Origin: Gordonia pseudamarae
GTDB lineage: Bacteria > Actinomycetota > Actinomycetes > Mycobacteriales > Mycobacteriaceae
Direction: 5' to 3'
Assembly: GCF_025273675.1 (NCBI RefSeq)
Contig: NZ_CP045809.1
Coordinates: 372,001 to 436,000 of the forward strand
DNA length: 64,000 nucleotides
Shown here: positions 19,754 through 28,868 of the stretch, in pieces
Layout: the number at the start of each line of letters is the position of its first letter
How positions within the stretch are numbered: the first letter of the stretch is position 1
Notes under the pieces: generated by a model
The model's database searches: none
Told to the model about the DNA's origin: nothing
The model's input: only the letters and a program-made list of their open reading frames with translations
Translations under genes and position numbers: made by a program

Positions 19754-20281
19754 ATGATATTGATTATCAACAAGTTTCGCTTTCGCATCGTGGGTGCGAT
19801 AGTAGGGCTTGGTGCGGGACTGGCCGTCCTCGGGGCGGCCGGGGGGACCGGCACGGCGTCGGCGGTGAACTGCCGCGCGGTCGACGGCCAGCAGATCCAG
19901 AAAGTGGTCGCGCACTCGGGGTGTGGGGCCAAGGCGGGCAAGGGAAGTCAGGCAACGGCACTCGAAAGTGGCGGCCGCGGAACGGCAGTCGCCGTGGCTG
20001 ATACCGGCGGCCGGGCGACCGCGGACAATCGTCAGCCGGGCTCGGTGGCGCTGGCGGGTGCGTTCGACGGTGGCGTGGCGCGCTCGTTGACCGTCGGACC
20101 CAACGCACTGGCCGTCGCCCAGGCCGCCAAGGGTGGCAACACGCTCGCGGTCGGTGGGCCCGGCAGCCAGGCCAAGGTCGGCCCGACCGGCGCCGACTGC
20201 TACGGCGCGCTGTCGGTGGCCGTCGACCTGAATCTCGCCAAGGGCTGCGTCAAACTGGGCCCGGCGGAATTCGTCCAGTAA
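19754..20281 (+). CDS. Secreted Ala/Gly-rich protein, possibly DUF6764 family
   Basis: A 175-residue protein. The start (FRFRIVGAIVGLGAGLAVLGAAGGTGTASA) is a signal peptide with a likely cleavage after ASA near residue 37. The mature part begins NCRAVDGQQIQKV and has four Cys. Repetitive Gly/Ala segments (GGRGTAVAVADTGGRATA) suggest a beta-repeat or adhesin-like fold. The pattern resembles DUF6764 proteins, but I am not certain. GAGGAGG ends only 3 bases before ATG 19754, so TTG 19760 is also possible. A strong terminator follows. Function is unknown. Confidence 0.6.
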   Translation: MILIINKFRFRIVGAIVGLGAGLAVLGAAGGTGTASAVNCRAVDGQQIQKVVAHSGCGAKAGKGSQATALESGGRGTAVAVADTGGRATADNRQPGSVALAGAFDGGVARSLTVGPNALAVAQAAKGGNTLAVGGPGSQAKVGPTGADCYGALSVAVDLNLAKGCVKLGPAEFVQ

Positions 20282-20289
20282 CTCACTTC

Positions 20290-20318
20290 CCGGACCCGGC
20301 CCATCCGGCCGGGTCCGG
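20290..20318 (+). terminator. Hairpin after secreted-protein gene
   Basis: A perfect 12-bp stem, CCGGACCCGGCC (20290-20301) and GGCCGGGTCCGG (20307-20318), with a 5-nt loop, 8 bases after the stop codon. Confidence 0.75.
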
Positions 20319-20457
20319 TACGTGGGTCGGGGTCGCGAATCCGTGCCCGGTACACGACCCGGCCCGGCACATCCGCAATGGGACTTTCGGCCCGATTACG
20401 GCCCCTGGTTCACCTCAGTGTCACCTACCGGTCAGGTGGTGAGCATATTGTGGCGGG

Positions 20458-21420
20458 GTGACCGAGGTTTATACACCGGCCGTGGACGGCCAGGCCCAGT
20501 TCGGACCGGACTTCAGCAAGCTCAACGGCCGTGAGGCGTTGCAGCAGCTCGTCGACCTACACAATGTGACGCAGTTCGCGGTCAACGACGACGATGACGA
20601 CGATCCCGTCCTGCTCACGCTGCCCGGCCGCAATGTGGTCGACACGTGGCGCGAGGACTATCCCTACGAGGAGCGGATGAGTCGCCGCGAGTACGAGATC
20701 GGCAAGCGCAAGCTACAGATCGAACTGCTGAAGCTGCAGAAGTGGACCAAACAGACCGGGCAGCGGTTTCTGCTGGTGTTCGAGGGCCGCGACGCCGCCG
20801 GTAAGGGAGGCACGATCAAGCGCTTCAACGAGCATCTCAATCCGCGCGGTGCCCGCGTCGTCGCTCTGGAGAAGCCCAGCGAGCGCGAATCGACCGAATG
20901 GTACTTCCAGCGGTACGTGCAGCATCTGCCCGCCGCCGGCGAGATGGTGTTCTTCGACCGGTCCTGGTACAACCGTGCCGGTGTCGAGCGGGTGATGGGT
21001 TTTTGTACCGACGACCAGTACGCCCAGTTCATCCAGCAGGTGCCGGCGTTCGAGAAGATGCTCGTCGACGACGGAATCCATCTGGTCAAGTTCTGGTTCT
21101 CGGTGTCGCCGCTGGAGCAGCGCACCCGGTTCGCGATCCGGCAGATCGATCCGGTGCGGCAGTGGAAGCTGTCGCCGATGGACCTGGCGTCCCTGGACAA
21201 GTGGGACGACTACGGCGCCGCCAAGGAGGCGATGTTCGCCGCCACCGACAATGATTTCGCGCCGTGGACGGTGGTCAAGAGCAACGACAAGAAGCGGGCC
21301 CGATTGAACGCGATGCGGCACGTTCTCGCCTCCTACGACTACACCGGCAAGGACGCCGAACTGGTCGGTGTTCCCGACCCGCTGATCGTCAGTCGCGCTC
21401 GTGACACCATCGGCGAGTAG
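20458..21420 (+). CDS. ppk2: Polyphosphate kinase 2, class I
   Basis: A 320-residue enzyme transferring phosphate between polyphosphate and NDPs (typically making GTP/ATP from polyP in this class). Walker A is FEGRDAAGKGGTIKR near residue 110, the lid motif is RGARVVALEKPSERE, and Walker B is FFDRSWYNRAGVERVMGFC near 163. A C-terminal SPMDLASLDKWDDYG block also fits class I PPK2. An unusual six-Asp run (NDDDDDDP) occurs near residue 45. It starts at GTG 20458. A second, different-class PPK2 is at 53054-53923. Confidence 0.93.
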   Translation: MTEVYTPAVDGQAQFGPDFSKLNGREALQQLVDLHNVTQFAVNDDDDDDPVLLTLPGRNVVDTWREDYPYEERMSRREYEIGKRKLQIELLKLQKWTKQTGQRFLLVFEGRDAAGKGGTIKRFNEHLNPRGARVVALEKPSERESTEWYFQRYVQHLPAAGEMVFFDRSWYNRAGVERVMGFCTDDQYAQFIQQVPAFEKMLVDDGIHLVKFWFSVSPLEQRTRFAIRQIDPVRQWKLSPMDLASLDKWDDYGAAKEAMFAATDNDFAPWTVVKSNDKKRARLNAMRHVLASYDYTGKDAELVGVPDPLIVSRARDTIGE

Positions 21421-21450
21421 CCGCCGGATCGGCTGGGTACCCTTGGTCTC

Positions 21451-22284
21451 GTGCGGACTTTCCTCAGCGCTGTTCTGACGTTCGTCGCGATGGCGGCGAT
21501 CGTGCTCGCGGTTCCCTCGTTGTGGGTCAAGGAGCGCCTGGTCGATGCCGAGGGATTTGCCACCACCATGCGCCCTGTCGCCGAGGAGCAGAAGGTCCGC
21601 GACTACATGACCGAGGAGATCACCCGCGGCGTGATCGACAGGGCCGGGGGTTCGGGCAGCATCACCGGTGACGTGACGAGCGCATTCGTCACGCCGCTGG
21701 CGCGGGCCTACACCGACTCACCCGAGTTCGTCGACGATTTCGTCGAGGTGGCCTCGGCGCAGCACGCCTACCTGTTCGACGAACCGACCGCCGACAGCCC
21801 CGACCAGGGAATCGAACTGGACATCGCGCCGATGGTGAACCGGGTTCTGGCCAAACTCGGTATCAGGGTGGGGACCACCGAGCCGGTGCTGGTGCAGCTG
21901 ACCGGATCGGACCTGGAGGCGGGCCGCTACCACCAGACGGGCCGGGACATCACCCGCCTGGCATATGTGTCGGTGGCGGCGGCGATCGTCGGTGCGCTGG
22001 GCGGACTGCTCTTCGCGCGCCGACGCGGGGTCGTCGTGTTCGCCCTCGGCGTCGCGACGGTTGCCGCCGCGATCACCGGCTATGCGACGGCCGTGGTGGG
22101 CGCCTCCCGCGCCAAGGACGAGCTGACCGCCGGTGCGGGAGCCGACCGTGAGGTCAGCGAGGTGATCGTCGACACGGCGCTGGCCAACCTGCGGGAGACC
22201 TCCTACATCGTAGGTGGTGCGGGTATCGGTGTGCTGCTGCTCGGCCTTGCCATCGCGGTGGCCGCGCGCCGGGGTGCCCGGTAG
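21451..22284 (+). CDS. Conserved integral membrane protein, function unknown
   Basis: A 277-residue protein. An N-terminal uncleaved or signal-like helix (FLSAVLTFVAMAAIVLAVPSLWV) is followed by about 140 extracytoplasmic residues with acidic patches, then three C-terminal membrane helices (about 170-190, 195-220, 248-270). This layout (signal anchor, extracellular domain, helix cluster) is common in uncharacterised actinobacterial envelope proteins. It starts at GTG 21451, 30 bp after ppk2, and may be co-transcribed. I do not recognise the family. Confidence 0.65.
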   Translation: MRTFLSAVLTFVAMAAIVLAVPSLWVKERLVDAEGFATTMRPVAEEQKVRDYMTEEITRGVIDRAGGSGSITGDVTSAFVTPLARAYTDSPEFVDDFVEVASAQHAYLFDEPTADSPDQGIELDIAPMVNRVLAKLGIRVGTTEPVLVQLTGSDLEAGRYHQTGRDITRLAYVSVAAAIVGALGGLLFARRRGVVVFALGVATVAAAITGYATAVVGASRAKDELTAGAGADREVSEVIVDTALANLRETSYIVGGAGIGVLLLGLAIAVAARRGAR

Positions 22285-22319
22285 CGGGACGCGTCCCTAT
22301 CTGCGGTGCCCGCGGTGCC

Positions 22320-24386
22320 CTACGCCCCGCCGATCGTCCGCCACAGGAATTCGTACGCCAGAGCCGATTTGAAGGCCGACTGCTTGTTGTCGGCGGCGCC
22401 GCCGTGACCGCCCTCGATGTTCTCGAAGTAGCTCACCCGGTGACCGGTCTCTTCGAGCCGGGCGACGAACTTGCGGGCATGTCCGGGGTGGACACGGTCG
22501 TCGCGGGTGGAGGTGGTCACCAGAATCGGCGGATACTCGGTGTCCGCCCGCACATGCTGGTACGGCGAGTACGCGCCGATGAACTCCCACTCGTCGGACT
22601 TGTCGGGGTCGCCGTACTCGGCCATCCACGACGCCCCGGCGAGCAGCAGGTGATAGCGGCGCATGTCCAGCAGCGGTACCTGGCACACGATGGCGCCGAA
22701 CAACTCCGGGTAGCGGGTCAGCATCACCCCCATCAGCAGCCCGCCGTTGGAACCGCCTTGTGCGGCGAGTTGGCGTGGTGTGGTGAGCCCGTCGACGACG
22801 AGCGCCTTCGCCACCGCGGAGAAGTCCTCATAGACCTTGTGCCGGTTGGCTTTCTGGGTCTGGGTGTGCCACGCCGGTCCGTATTCGCCGCCGCCGCGGA
22901 TATTGGCGATCACGTAGATGCCGCCCCGGGCGATCCAGTTGCGGCCGCTGATCGCGGTGTACGCGGGTGTCTGTGAGACCTGAAATCCGCCGTAGCCGTA
23001 CAGGAGGGTGGGGCCGGTGGTCACGTTCTCGTCCCGGATCACGAAGTACGGGATCGCGGTACCGTCGTCGGATCCGGCGAAGTGCTGTTCGGTGATCACC
23101 GACGACGCGTCGTACAGTGCCGGTGCGGATTTGATGACGCGCGCCGGCGCGCCGCTGTCCCCGTGCAGCAACGACGGCGGTGTGGTGAACGACGATGCCA
23201 TCCAGAACACCTCGTCGCTGTTGTCGGGATCGGTGTCGAGTACCGAGATGGTGGCGAGCGCGGGCAGCCCGGGTTGCGGCACCGGCGTCCAGTCGCCGAG
23301 CGTGATCACCTCGACCTCGGTGGCCACATCACGCAGTTTCACCAGGATCAGGTGAGACCTGGTGAACACGTAGTCGTCGAGCGTGGTGTGCGCGTCGGGG
23401 GTGAACAGCACGGTGTGCTCGCGTCCGCCCGCCAGGTAGTCGGCGTAGTCGAAGACCAGCAGGGTGTCGGCGGCATATCTCACCTCGCCCGCCGTCGGGG
23501 AGGACACGGTCCAGGGTGATCGGGGCAGCACCAGCAGCCACTGCCGGAACACTGCGAATCGCGAGTCGGTGGGCACGTCGATCTCGACGAGTTCATCGCC
23601 GCCGGATTCGTCATGGCGCAGTTCGTAACTGACGGTGTTGTAGAAGTCGGTGCTGCGCATGACGAAATCGCGTTCGAAGCCGGGTGTGCTGTCGTGCGAT
23701 GCGGCGATCGACACATCACCCGGTTCGCCGGTGAACACGGTGACAGCATCGTCGAGTGGGGTTCCGCGGGTCCATCGCTTGACCACCCGGGGATATCCCG
23801 ACGACGTGAGTGCGCCGTGGCCGTCGGGCTGCTGCCCGAAGTCGGTGCCCACCCAGACGGTGTCGTGATCGATCCAATCGATGCGGGACTTGTTCTCCGG
23901 CAGCGTGAACCCGTCGGTCACCCAGGATCGGGCGGCGACGTCGAACTCGCGGACCACCGCCGCGTCGGCGCCGCCACGCGAGAGCGAGACCAGTGCGCGG
24001 GTGTAGTCCGGTCGCAGCATCGTCACGCCCGACCACACCCAGTTCTCGTCTTCGGTGTCGGCGAGTGCGTCGACGTCAAGCAGCACATCCCAGTCGGGCG
24101 ACTCCGTCGAGTACGACTCCAGGGTGGTCCGCCGCCACAGCCCCTTCGGGTTCTGCGCGTCCTTCCAAAAGTTGTACAGAAACTCCCCGCGCCGCCGTGC
24201 GTACGGGATCCGTTCGTCGGTGTCGAGGACCTCCAGCGTCGCGGCCCGCATGTCACGGAACCGGTCCGAATCGGTGAGTTCGGCGACGGTCGGCTCATTG
24301 TGGGTACGGGCCCAGTCGAGCGCCGCGTCGCCGGTCACCTCTTCGAGCCAGAGGTACGGATCGTCTGCTGCGGGGGTTTCGGTCAC
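22320..24386 (-). CDS. Prolyl oligopeptidase family serine peptidase (S9A)
   Basis: A 688-residue cytosolic-type peptidase. An N-terminal seven-blade beta-propeller gates the C-terminal alpha/beta-hydrolase. The nucleophile elbow is GGSNGGLLMG, the catalytic Asp lies in STRDDRVHPGHARK, and the catalytic His is in the GGHGG motif near the C-terminus. The family start DPYLWLEEVTGDAALDW follows a GTG at 24386, which I use. The frame continues upstream to 24497, but those residues belong to the remnant of a MarR-type regulator. Confidence 0.9.
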   Translation of the reverse strand: MTETPAADDPYLWLEEVTGDAALDWARTHNEPTVAELTDSDRFRDMRAATLEVLDTDERIPYARRRGEFLYNFWKDAQNPKGLWRRTTLESYSTESPDWDVLLDVDALADTEDENWVWSGVTMLRPDYTRALVSLSRGGADAAVVREFDVAARSWVTDGFTLPENKSRIDWIDHDTVWVGTDFGQQPDGHGALTSSGYPRVVKRWTRGTPLDDAVTVFTGEPGDVSIAASHDSTPGFERDFVMRSTDFYNTVSYELRHDESGGDELVEIDVPTDSRFAVFRQWLLVLPRSPWTVSSPTAGEVRYAADTLLVFDYADYLAGGREHTVLFTPDAHTTLDDYVFTRSHLILVKLRDVATEVEVITLGDWTPVPQPGLPALATISVLDTDPDNSDEVFWMASSFTTPPSLLHGDSGAPARVIKSAPALYDASSVITEQHFAGSDDGTAIPYFVIRDENVTTGPTLLYGYGGFQVSQTPAYTAISGRNWIARGGIYVIANIRGGGEYGPAWHTQTQKANRHKVYEDFSAVAKALVVDGLTTPRQLAAQGGSNGGLLMGVMLTRYPELFGAIVCQVPLLDMRRYHLLLAGASWMAEYGDPDKSDEWEFIGAYSPYQHVRADTEYPPILVTTSTRDDRVHPGHARKFVARLEETGHRVSYFENIEGGHGGAADNKQSAFKSALAYEFLWRTIGGA

Positions 24387-24401
24387 CTCACCAGTGTGCC
24401 T

Positions 24402-24587
24402 GTACCACAGCGCGGTGGCGAAGGTCAGCCCGTGCTCCTTGAGCACGGACTCGACCTTCGCGAGCATGATCTGCCGGACCCGCATGATCGCGGCCATCGC
24501 ATCGGCCGCATCGTCCCAGCCCTGGCGTACTCACCTGCGGTGGGCCTCGGCGATGGGGTCGAACGGCAACGGCTCGGATGACGGCAT
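24402..24587 (-). pseudogene. Remnant of a MarR-family regulator gene
   Basis: Reading leftward from an ATG at 24587 gives MPSSEPLPFDPIAEAHRR, then a TGA (24531-24533) where MarR relatives usually have Trp, then VRQGWDDAADAMAAIM and KVESVLKEHGLTFA. This is the typical N-terminal region of actinobacterial MarR proteins. The winged-helix and C-terminal parts are missing; the frame runs straight into the prolyl-oligopeptidase start. I infer a nonsense mutation plus a deletion that fused the residue of the regulator gene to the peptidase upstream region. Confidence 0.65.
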
Positions 24588-24603
24588 GGCCGGCTGCCGC
24601 GGA

Positions 24604-25458
24604 CTACTTGCGGCCGGCCTTCCAGTTCAGGCCCCAGCCGTAGGCCTCGTCGACCTTGTCCTGGGCGCCACGGATGTAGCGGACCTCACGGTTGATGACC
24701 AGCTCACCGCCACGGTTCTCGAACAGGGCGATCGCACACGACAGGGCGCTCTGGTCGGCCTCGTCCAGGTGCACCTCGATCTGCGGCCCGTTGGTGGGGA
24801 ACACGGTGACGACGCCGTTGGCCGCCGCCCAGTTGGGGGCGCCCTCGTAGATATAGGCGAAGATCAGGATGCGCCGGATGTTCTGCGTCGCGCCCAGGTC
24901 GATGTACATGTTCTCGCCGCCGACGGCCGAGCCGGAGCGGTCGTCGCCGTCGAGGTAGATGATCGGCTGGCCCTGGCGCGGTGCCTGGAACGAGTTGCCG
25001 AGGGCCTGCACGATGCCCTTGCTGCCGTCGGTGAACTCCCACAGGCAGGCCAGGTCGAGGTCGACGCCGCTGGCGCGCTTGAAGAAGCCGCCCTTCTTGG
25101 CGCCGCTGGTCCAGTTCAGGTTGATCCGCAGCTGGCCGGTCGTGGAGCCCTGTTTGGTCAGCGAGACGCTCGGCGCCGACTTGGTCAGCGTCACCTTCTG
25201 CAGCGACACGGGAGCCTGAGCGGGCGGCTGCTGGTACTGCTGGACCGGCGGCTGCTGCTGGTACGGCTGGGCAGGGGGCTGCTGTTGGTACGGCTGCGCG
25301 GGCGGCTGCTGCGGCGGGTAGGGCTGTTGGTACGGCTGCGCGGGCGGCTGCTGCGGCGGGTAGGCGGGCGGCTGCTGCTGGTAGGGCTGGGCCGGAGGTT
25401 GCGGGGGTGTCGGCGGCTGCTGCGGTGCGGAGGGGCGTTTGTTGTAGTCGATACCCAT
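24604..25458 (-). CDS. TerD-family protein with Pro/Gln-rich N-terminal repeats
   Basis: A 284-residue protein. Residues 10-85 are PPAQPYQQQ-type repeats (nine or so units), a flexible low-complexity arm. From residue 88 the TerD/CABP fold is clear: VSLTKQG, LRINLNWT, ASGVDLDLACLWEFTDG and IYLDGDDRSG, with the Asp-rich calcium-binding sites. TerD proteins bind Ca2+ and are linked to tellurite, colicin and phage resistance and to envelope stress. AAAGGA lies about 10 bases before ATG 25458. It is the last gene on the same strand as the Hsp70-like cluster (111-bp gap) and may share a function with it. Confidence 0.85.
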   Translation of the reverse strand: MGIDYNKRPSAPQQPPTPPQPPAQPYQQQPPAYPPQQPPAQPYQQPYPPQQPPAQPYQQQPPAQPYQQQPPVQQYQQPPAQAPVSLQKVTLTKSAPSVSLTKQGSTTGQLRINLNWTSGAKKGGFFKRASGVDLDLACLWEFTDGSKGIVQALGNSFQAPRQGQPIIYLDGDDRSGSAVGGENMYIDLGATQNIRRILIFAYIYEGAPNWAAANGVVTVFPTNGPQIEVHLDEADQSALSCAIALFENRGGELVINREVRYIRGAQDKVDEAYGWGLNWKAGRK

Positions 25459-25569
25459 GTCAGTCGGTCCTTTGCTCTGCTCGCGGTGCGGTAGGTGTGA
25501 GATCTGTTGTGTCGGTTCGGCGCGGTGAACCCGTTTCGGGTGCTGCGGGTGTCGTGTCGGATCGGTTCG

Positions 25570-27126
25570 TCAGCGGACCTCGATCCGGGCGCGTCGGCCG
25601 AACGCGTCGGCCACCTCCAGCGTGCCGTTCGCCGCGCGCCGGCAGCTCGCGACCGCCGCATGGCACGGCCGCGCGTTGTCGGGCACCACGAATCCGCCGT
25701 CGATGTGATAGCGGGAGTTGGTGATCTTCAGCGCCGTCGCAGCCGGGTCGCCGGGGGCGGTCGGCGGGGTGTCGCGTCGCAGGTACACCATCGCCTCGGT
25801 GACACCGGGCGGCCAGGCGAAGGTCAGCACTCCGCCACCGGCGCCGAACACGGCCACGGCGGGCAGTCCCGCCGCGGTGGGCGGGCCTGCCGGTGCGGGC
25901 GTCGGTGCGGTGTTCCGGGTGAGGATCGGCGCGACAGGTGCGGCTTCCGGTACCGGACTATGTGCGGTGCGTTGCCTTCTCGGAGATCGGCGGGTGGTGT
26001 CGATGCGGCCGGAAACCGGTGGTGCCGGTGACACCTGGGAAACCGGTGCGGGTTGTGGGGTCGGGGTGGATCGGGGTACCGGGGCGGGTTGCTGCCGCGG
26101 TGCCGGGGCGGCCGCGGGCCGGGTGATCGAGCCCGGCACGCTCTCCACCGCCGCACCGAATTCTCCCGCCAGGTTGTGCAGCATGGTCCGGGCGCCGGCC
26201 GGACCCAGTCCACGGTCGATGGCCTCCTCGAACAGGAACTCGTAGTCACCGTGCCGCAGAACGTCTTCCACGAGCACCGCCGCACGCACCCGGGGCCGCA
26301 GGTAGTCGGCCACCGTTTCGCTGACCGCCTTGCAGTAGCCGATGATCCTGGTGATGTCGCCGAGCAGGATCGCGCGGCAGTGGACGACGAGTTCGTCGAG
26401 CACGGCGCGCAGGGGGCCGGCAGGCATTTCCCGGGCCCGTTCGGCCACCATCCCCACACGTTCGGCGATCTCGTCGGCATCGGTGGCGTCGTCGAGGGTC
26501 AGTCGCAGCAGCGCCAGCAGGGTCGGGGTGGGTTCGCCGCCGGACCGGATCTGGTCGAATTCGCCGAGCAGTCTGGCGATCTGGTTCAGCCGCTGCTCGC
26601 TGATCGGGGCGGGTGCGGCCGGTCGCGGGGCGGCGGGTGTCTCGTCGTCGACGGTGCGGTGCCGACGCAACCGTGCCTCGATCTCGTCGGGGGCCAGGCC
26701 GCCCATCGCGCCGATGTCGAACAGTCCGGCCCGTTTGGACTGCGGGATCCCGCCGTATCGTTCGGTGAGCCGTTCGATCGCGTTGTCGAGCAACTCATAT
26801 CGTCCGGCATCGCGCTGACCACGTTGTGCCGCAACCGATCGTGCCTCGGCAATTCGGCTGGTGGTGTACCGCAATGGTTTCGATCGGGTGTCGTGGGATT
26901 TCACCAGCTCGGCCACCAGGGTGCGGTACTTGGGGTGGTCGCGTTGCTTCTGCCAGAACGCCCACACCGCCTCGATGCGGCCGACTGCCTGATCGTCGGT
27001 GATCAGCTCGGCATCTTCCAGCGGAATATCGTACAGTTCAAAAGAATCGGAGGTCGATGTCCCGCCACGACGGTCGACGGCGGCCAGGACGCGTTTGCGG
27101 TAGTCATTGGAGTCGAAAGGTCGCAT
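25570..27126 (-). CDS. Hsp70-associated proline-rich protein with C-terminal Ig/FN3-like domain
   Basis: A 518-residue protein not matched to a named family. Residues 1-150 are helical and charged (YRKRVLAAVDRR, HPKYRTLVAELVKSHD). Residues 180-345 form a second helical block. About 60 residues of Pro/Thr-rich linker follow. The last 100 residues (VLTFAWPPGVTEAMVYLRRD to FGRRARIEV) look like a beta-sandwich of the fibronectin-III/Ig type. ATG 27126 lies only 5 bases after the stop of the Hsp70-like gene, so the two are one operon. I infer a co-chaperone or client-adaptor role from position only. Confidence 0.65.
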   Translation of the reverse strand: MRPFDSNDYRKRVLAAVDRRGGTSTSDSFELYDIPLEDAELITDDQAVGRIEAVWAFWQKQRDHPKYRTLVAELVKSHDTRSKPLRYTTSRIAEARSVAAQRGQRDAGRYELLDNAIERLTERYGGIPQSKRAGLFDIGAMGGLAPDEIEARLRRHRTVDDETPAAPRPAAPAPISEQRLNQIARLLGEFDQIRSGGEPTPTLLALLRLTLDDATDADEIAERVGMVAERAREMPAGPLRAVLDELVVHCRAILLGDITRIIGYCKAVSETVADYLRPRVRAAVLVEDVLRHGDYEFLFEEAIDRGLGPAGARTMLHNLAGEFGAAVESVPGSITRPAAAPAPRQQPAPVPRSTPTPQPAPVSQVSPAPPVSGRIDTTRRSPRRQRTAHSPVPEAAPVAPILTRNTAPTPAPAGPPTAAGLPAVAVFGAGGGVLTFAWPPGVTEAMVYLRRDTPPTAPGDPAATALKITNSRYHIDGGFVVPDNARPCHAAVASCRRAANGTLEVADAFGRRARIEVR

Positions 27127-27131
27127 GGTGT

Positions 27132-28802
27132 TCACCCGTCGCGTCGGCGGGTCCGGTGGACCTGTTCGAGTTCGCGGCTGACCTCCGCCTGCGACAGCGT
27201 CGCACCGGTCTTCGCCGACATTGTCAACGGTATGCCGGCCTCGACGTGGAATGCGGTCACGTGCAGCACGCCGTCGAATCCCATCTCGAAGGTCACCTGC
27301 ACCTCGCTGCCCTGTTCGTAGCCGCCGGGGATATCGCGGATGGTGCCCTCGATCAGCACCTTCGCATCCTCGGGCCGCGACGATTCCTGCTGCCCGGCCT
27401 GTTCGAGGACGGTCAGTTCGATGATGTCCTGATCGGCGCGCATCGTGCCGAACGAGCGGCGCACCCGGATCGGCAGCGTCTGGTTGCGATGCACCAGCCA
27501 TGTCGCGCGCAGGTCGCCGTTGGATACGGCGAGTATGCCGAAGCCTCGGGACACCACGGTGTCGACGCTGATCTCGAGCATCCGCCGCACCCCGCTCACC
27601 GGCAGGCCGAATGCGGCGGCGACGCGGCCGCACGACTCGTCGAGGTCGGCGGAGGAGGCGGACAGCGGCGGCGCACCGTCGGCGAGGCGGCCACGGGTGC
27701 GCAGATCGGCGGTCACCAGCCTCTCGATCTCCAGTTTGTCGCCGTAGATCGCCGCGCCCTTCGCGACTGCCAGATCCGGGTCGGACAGTTGCGGGTTGAG
27801 CCCGAGTTCACCACGGATCGCCTCGGCGACCATCGGCATCCGCGACGAGCCGCCCACCAGCAGCACCCGATTGATGGTCGACGCCCCGCGATCGCGGGCC
27901 GCGGCCAGGCACGACCGGGTCAGTTCGATGGTGCGCTTGAGCAGCGGACCGGTGAGGTCTTCGAGCTGGGCGCGCGTCAGCGTGATCACCGACCGCCTGC
28001 CGTCGTGGGCGACGATCACCGACGTCGACGCGGCGTCGGAGAGCTCGTGCTTGGCACGTTCGGCGGCCAGCACCAGCGCCTGCGAGCCGGCCGAGTCGTC
28101 GAGCGGATCCTCGGCGTCGGGATGTTCGGCGCGGAACGCCTCCGACAGGTGCAGCGCGATCCGCTCGTCCCAGTCGGCTCCGCCGAGCTGGTGGTCGCCG
28201 TCCACGGACAGCACGGAGATACGCCGATCGGCCAGTTCGATGACGGTGGCGTCGAAGGTTCCGCCGCCCAGGTCGTAGACGAGCACCGTTTCGTCGGGTG
28301 TCGACGAAGCGAAGGCGTCGGTGAGTTTACTGAACCCGTAGGCGAGGGCGGCGGCGATCGGCTCGGACAGCACCCCGGCCACCTCGATACCGGCGTAGGT
28401 GCCGGCCTGGATGGTGGCGCGGCGTTCGTCGTCGCCGAAGTAGGCGGGGACCGTGATGACCGCCCGTTGTACCTGTTCGCCGGAGAACGAGGCGTCGGAG
28501 ATCAGCGATTTGAGGATGAGCGCGGAGATCGCCGGCGCCGACCATGTCTGTCCGTGCGCCACGAACCGCCAGTCGGCGTCCCCCATGCGTCGTTTGACCA
28601 GCGCACACACATTGTCGGGGTCCAGTCGGGCCTGCCGCCGGGCTCCCTCACCCACCACATGGTCGTACGCCGAGGCCAGCAACACCACGCTCGGAGTGGT
28701 CTGCGAACCGTCGAGACCGGGGACTATTCGGGGCCTGCTGCCTGCGTCCACGGTCGCGATGGCTGAGTTGGTCGTGCCCAAGTCGATTCCGTAGACGCCC
28801 AC
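27132..28802 (-). CDS. Accessory Hsp70-family chaperone (DnaK paralogue)
   Basis: A 556-residue Hsp70. The nucleotide-binding domain shows GIDLGTTNSAIA (residues 5-16), the ITVPAYFGDDER segment (116-127), phosphate-2 motif VYDLGGGTFDATV (175-187) and adenosine motif LLVGGSSRMPMV (314-325). The C-terminal part after about 375 keeps a beta-type substrate domain but lacks the long helical lid and the EEVD-like or acidic tail of DnaK, making it about 60 residues shorter. GTG 28802 is chosen because it directly precedes GVYGIDLG. A GrpE-like gene is divergently transcribed 66 bp away, which strongly suggests a dedicated chaperone/exchange-factor pair separate from the housekeeping DnaK system. Confidence 0.9.
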   Translation of the reverse strand: MGVYGIDLGTTNSAIATVDAGSRPRIVPGLDGSQTTPSVVLLASAYDHVVGEGARRQARLDPDNVCALVKRRMGDADWRFVAHGQTWSAPAISALILKSLISDASFSGEQVQRAVITVPAYFGDDERRATIQAGTYAGIEVAGVLSEPIAAALAYGFSKLTDAFASSTPDETVLVYDLGGGTFDATVIELADRRISVLSVDGDHQLGGADWDERIALHLSEAFRAEHPDAEDPLDDSAGSQALVLAAERAKHELSDAASTSVIVAHDGRRSVITLTRAQLEDLTGPLLKRTIELTRSCLAAARDRGASTINRVLLVGGSSRMPMVAEAIRGELGLNPQLSDPDLAVAKGAAIYGDKLEIERLVTADLRTRGRLADGAPPLSASSADLDESCGRVAAAFGLPVSGVRRMLEISVDTVVSRGFGILAVSNGDLRATWLVHRNQTLPIRVRRSFGTMRADQDIIELTVLEQAGQQESSRPEDAKVLIEGTIRDIPGGYEQGSEVQVTFEMGFDGVLHVTAFHVEAGIPLTMSAKTGATLSQAEVSRELEQVHRTRRRDG

Positions 28803-28830
28803 GATCAGCCAGACTAACAGCGCAAATCGC

Positions 28831-28846
28831 TCGGGTGCAGACCCGA
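28831..28846. promoter_or_regulatory. Inverted repeat in the divergent hsp70-like/grpE-like promoter region
   Basis: TCGGGT (28831-28836) and ACCCGA (28841-28846) flank GCAG in the 66-bp space shared by the two start codons. It could be an operator. No HspR-type HAIR or CIRCE element is visible. Confidence 0.35.
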
Positions 28847-28868
28847 ACACGCACGCTAATCTGAGCAG

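Noticed and set aside
28803..28868. HspR (HAIR) or CIRCE operator for the Hsp70-like gene
   Set aside because: Neither CTTGAGT-N7-ACTCAAG nor TTAGCACTC-N9-GAGTGCTAA is present; only a weak 6-bp inverted repeat is seen.
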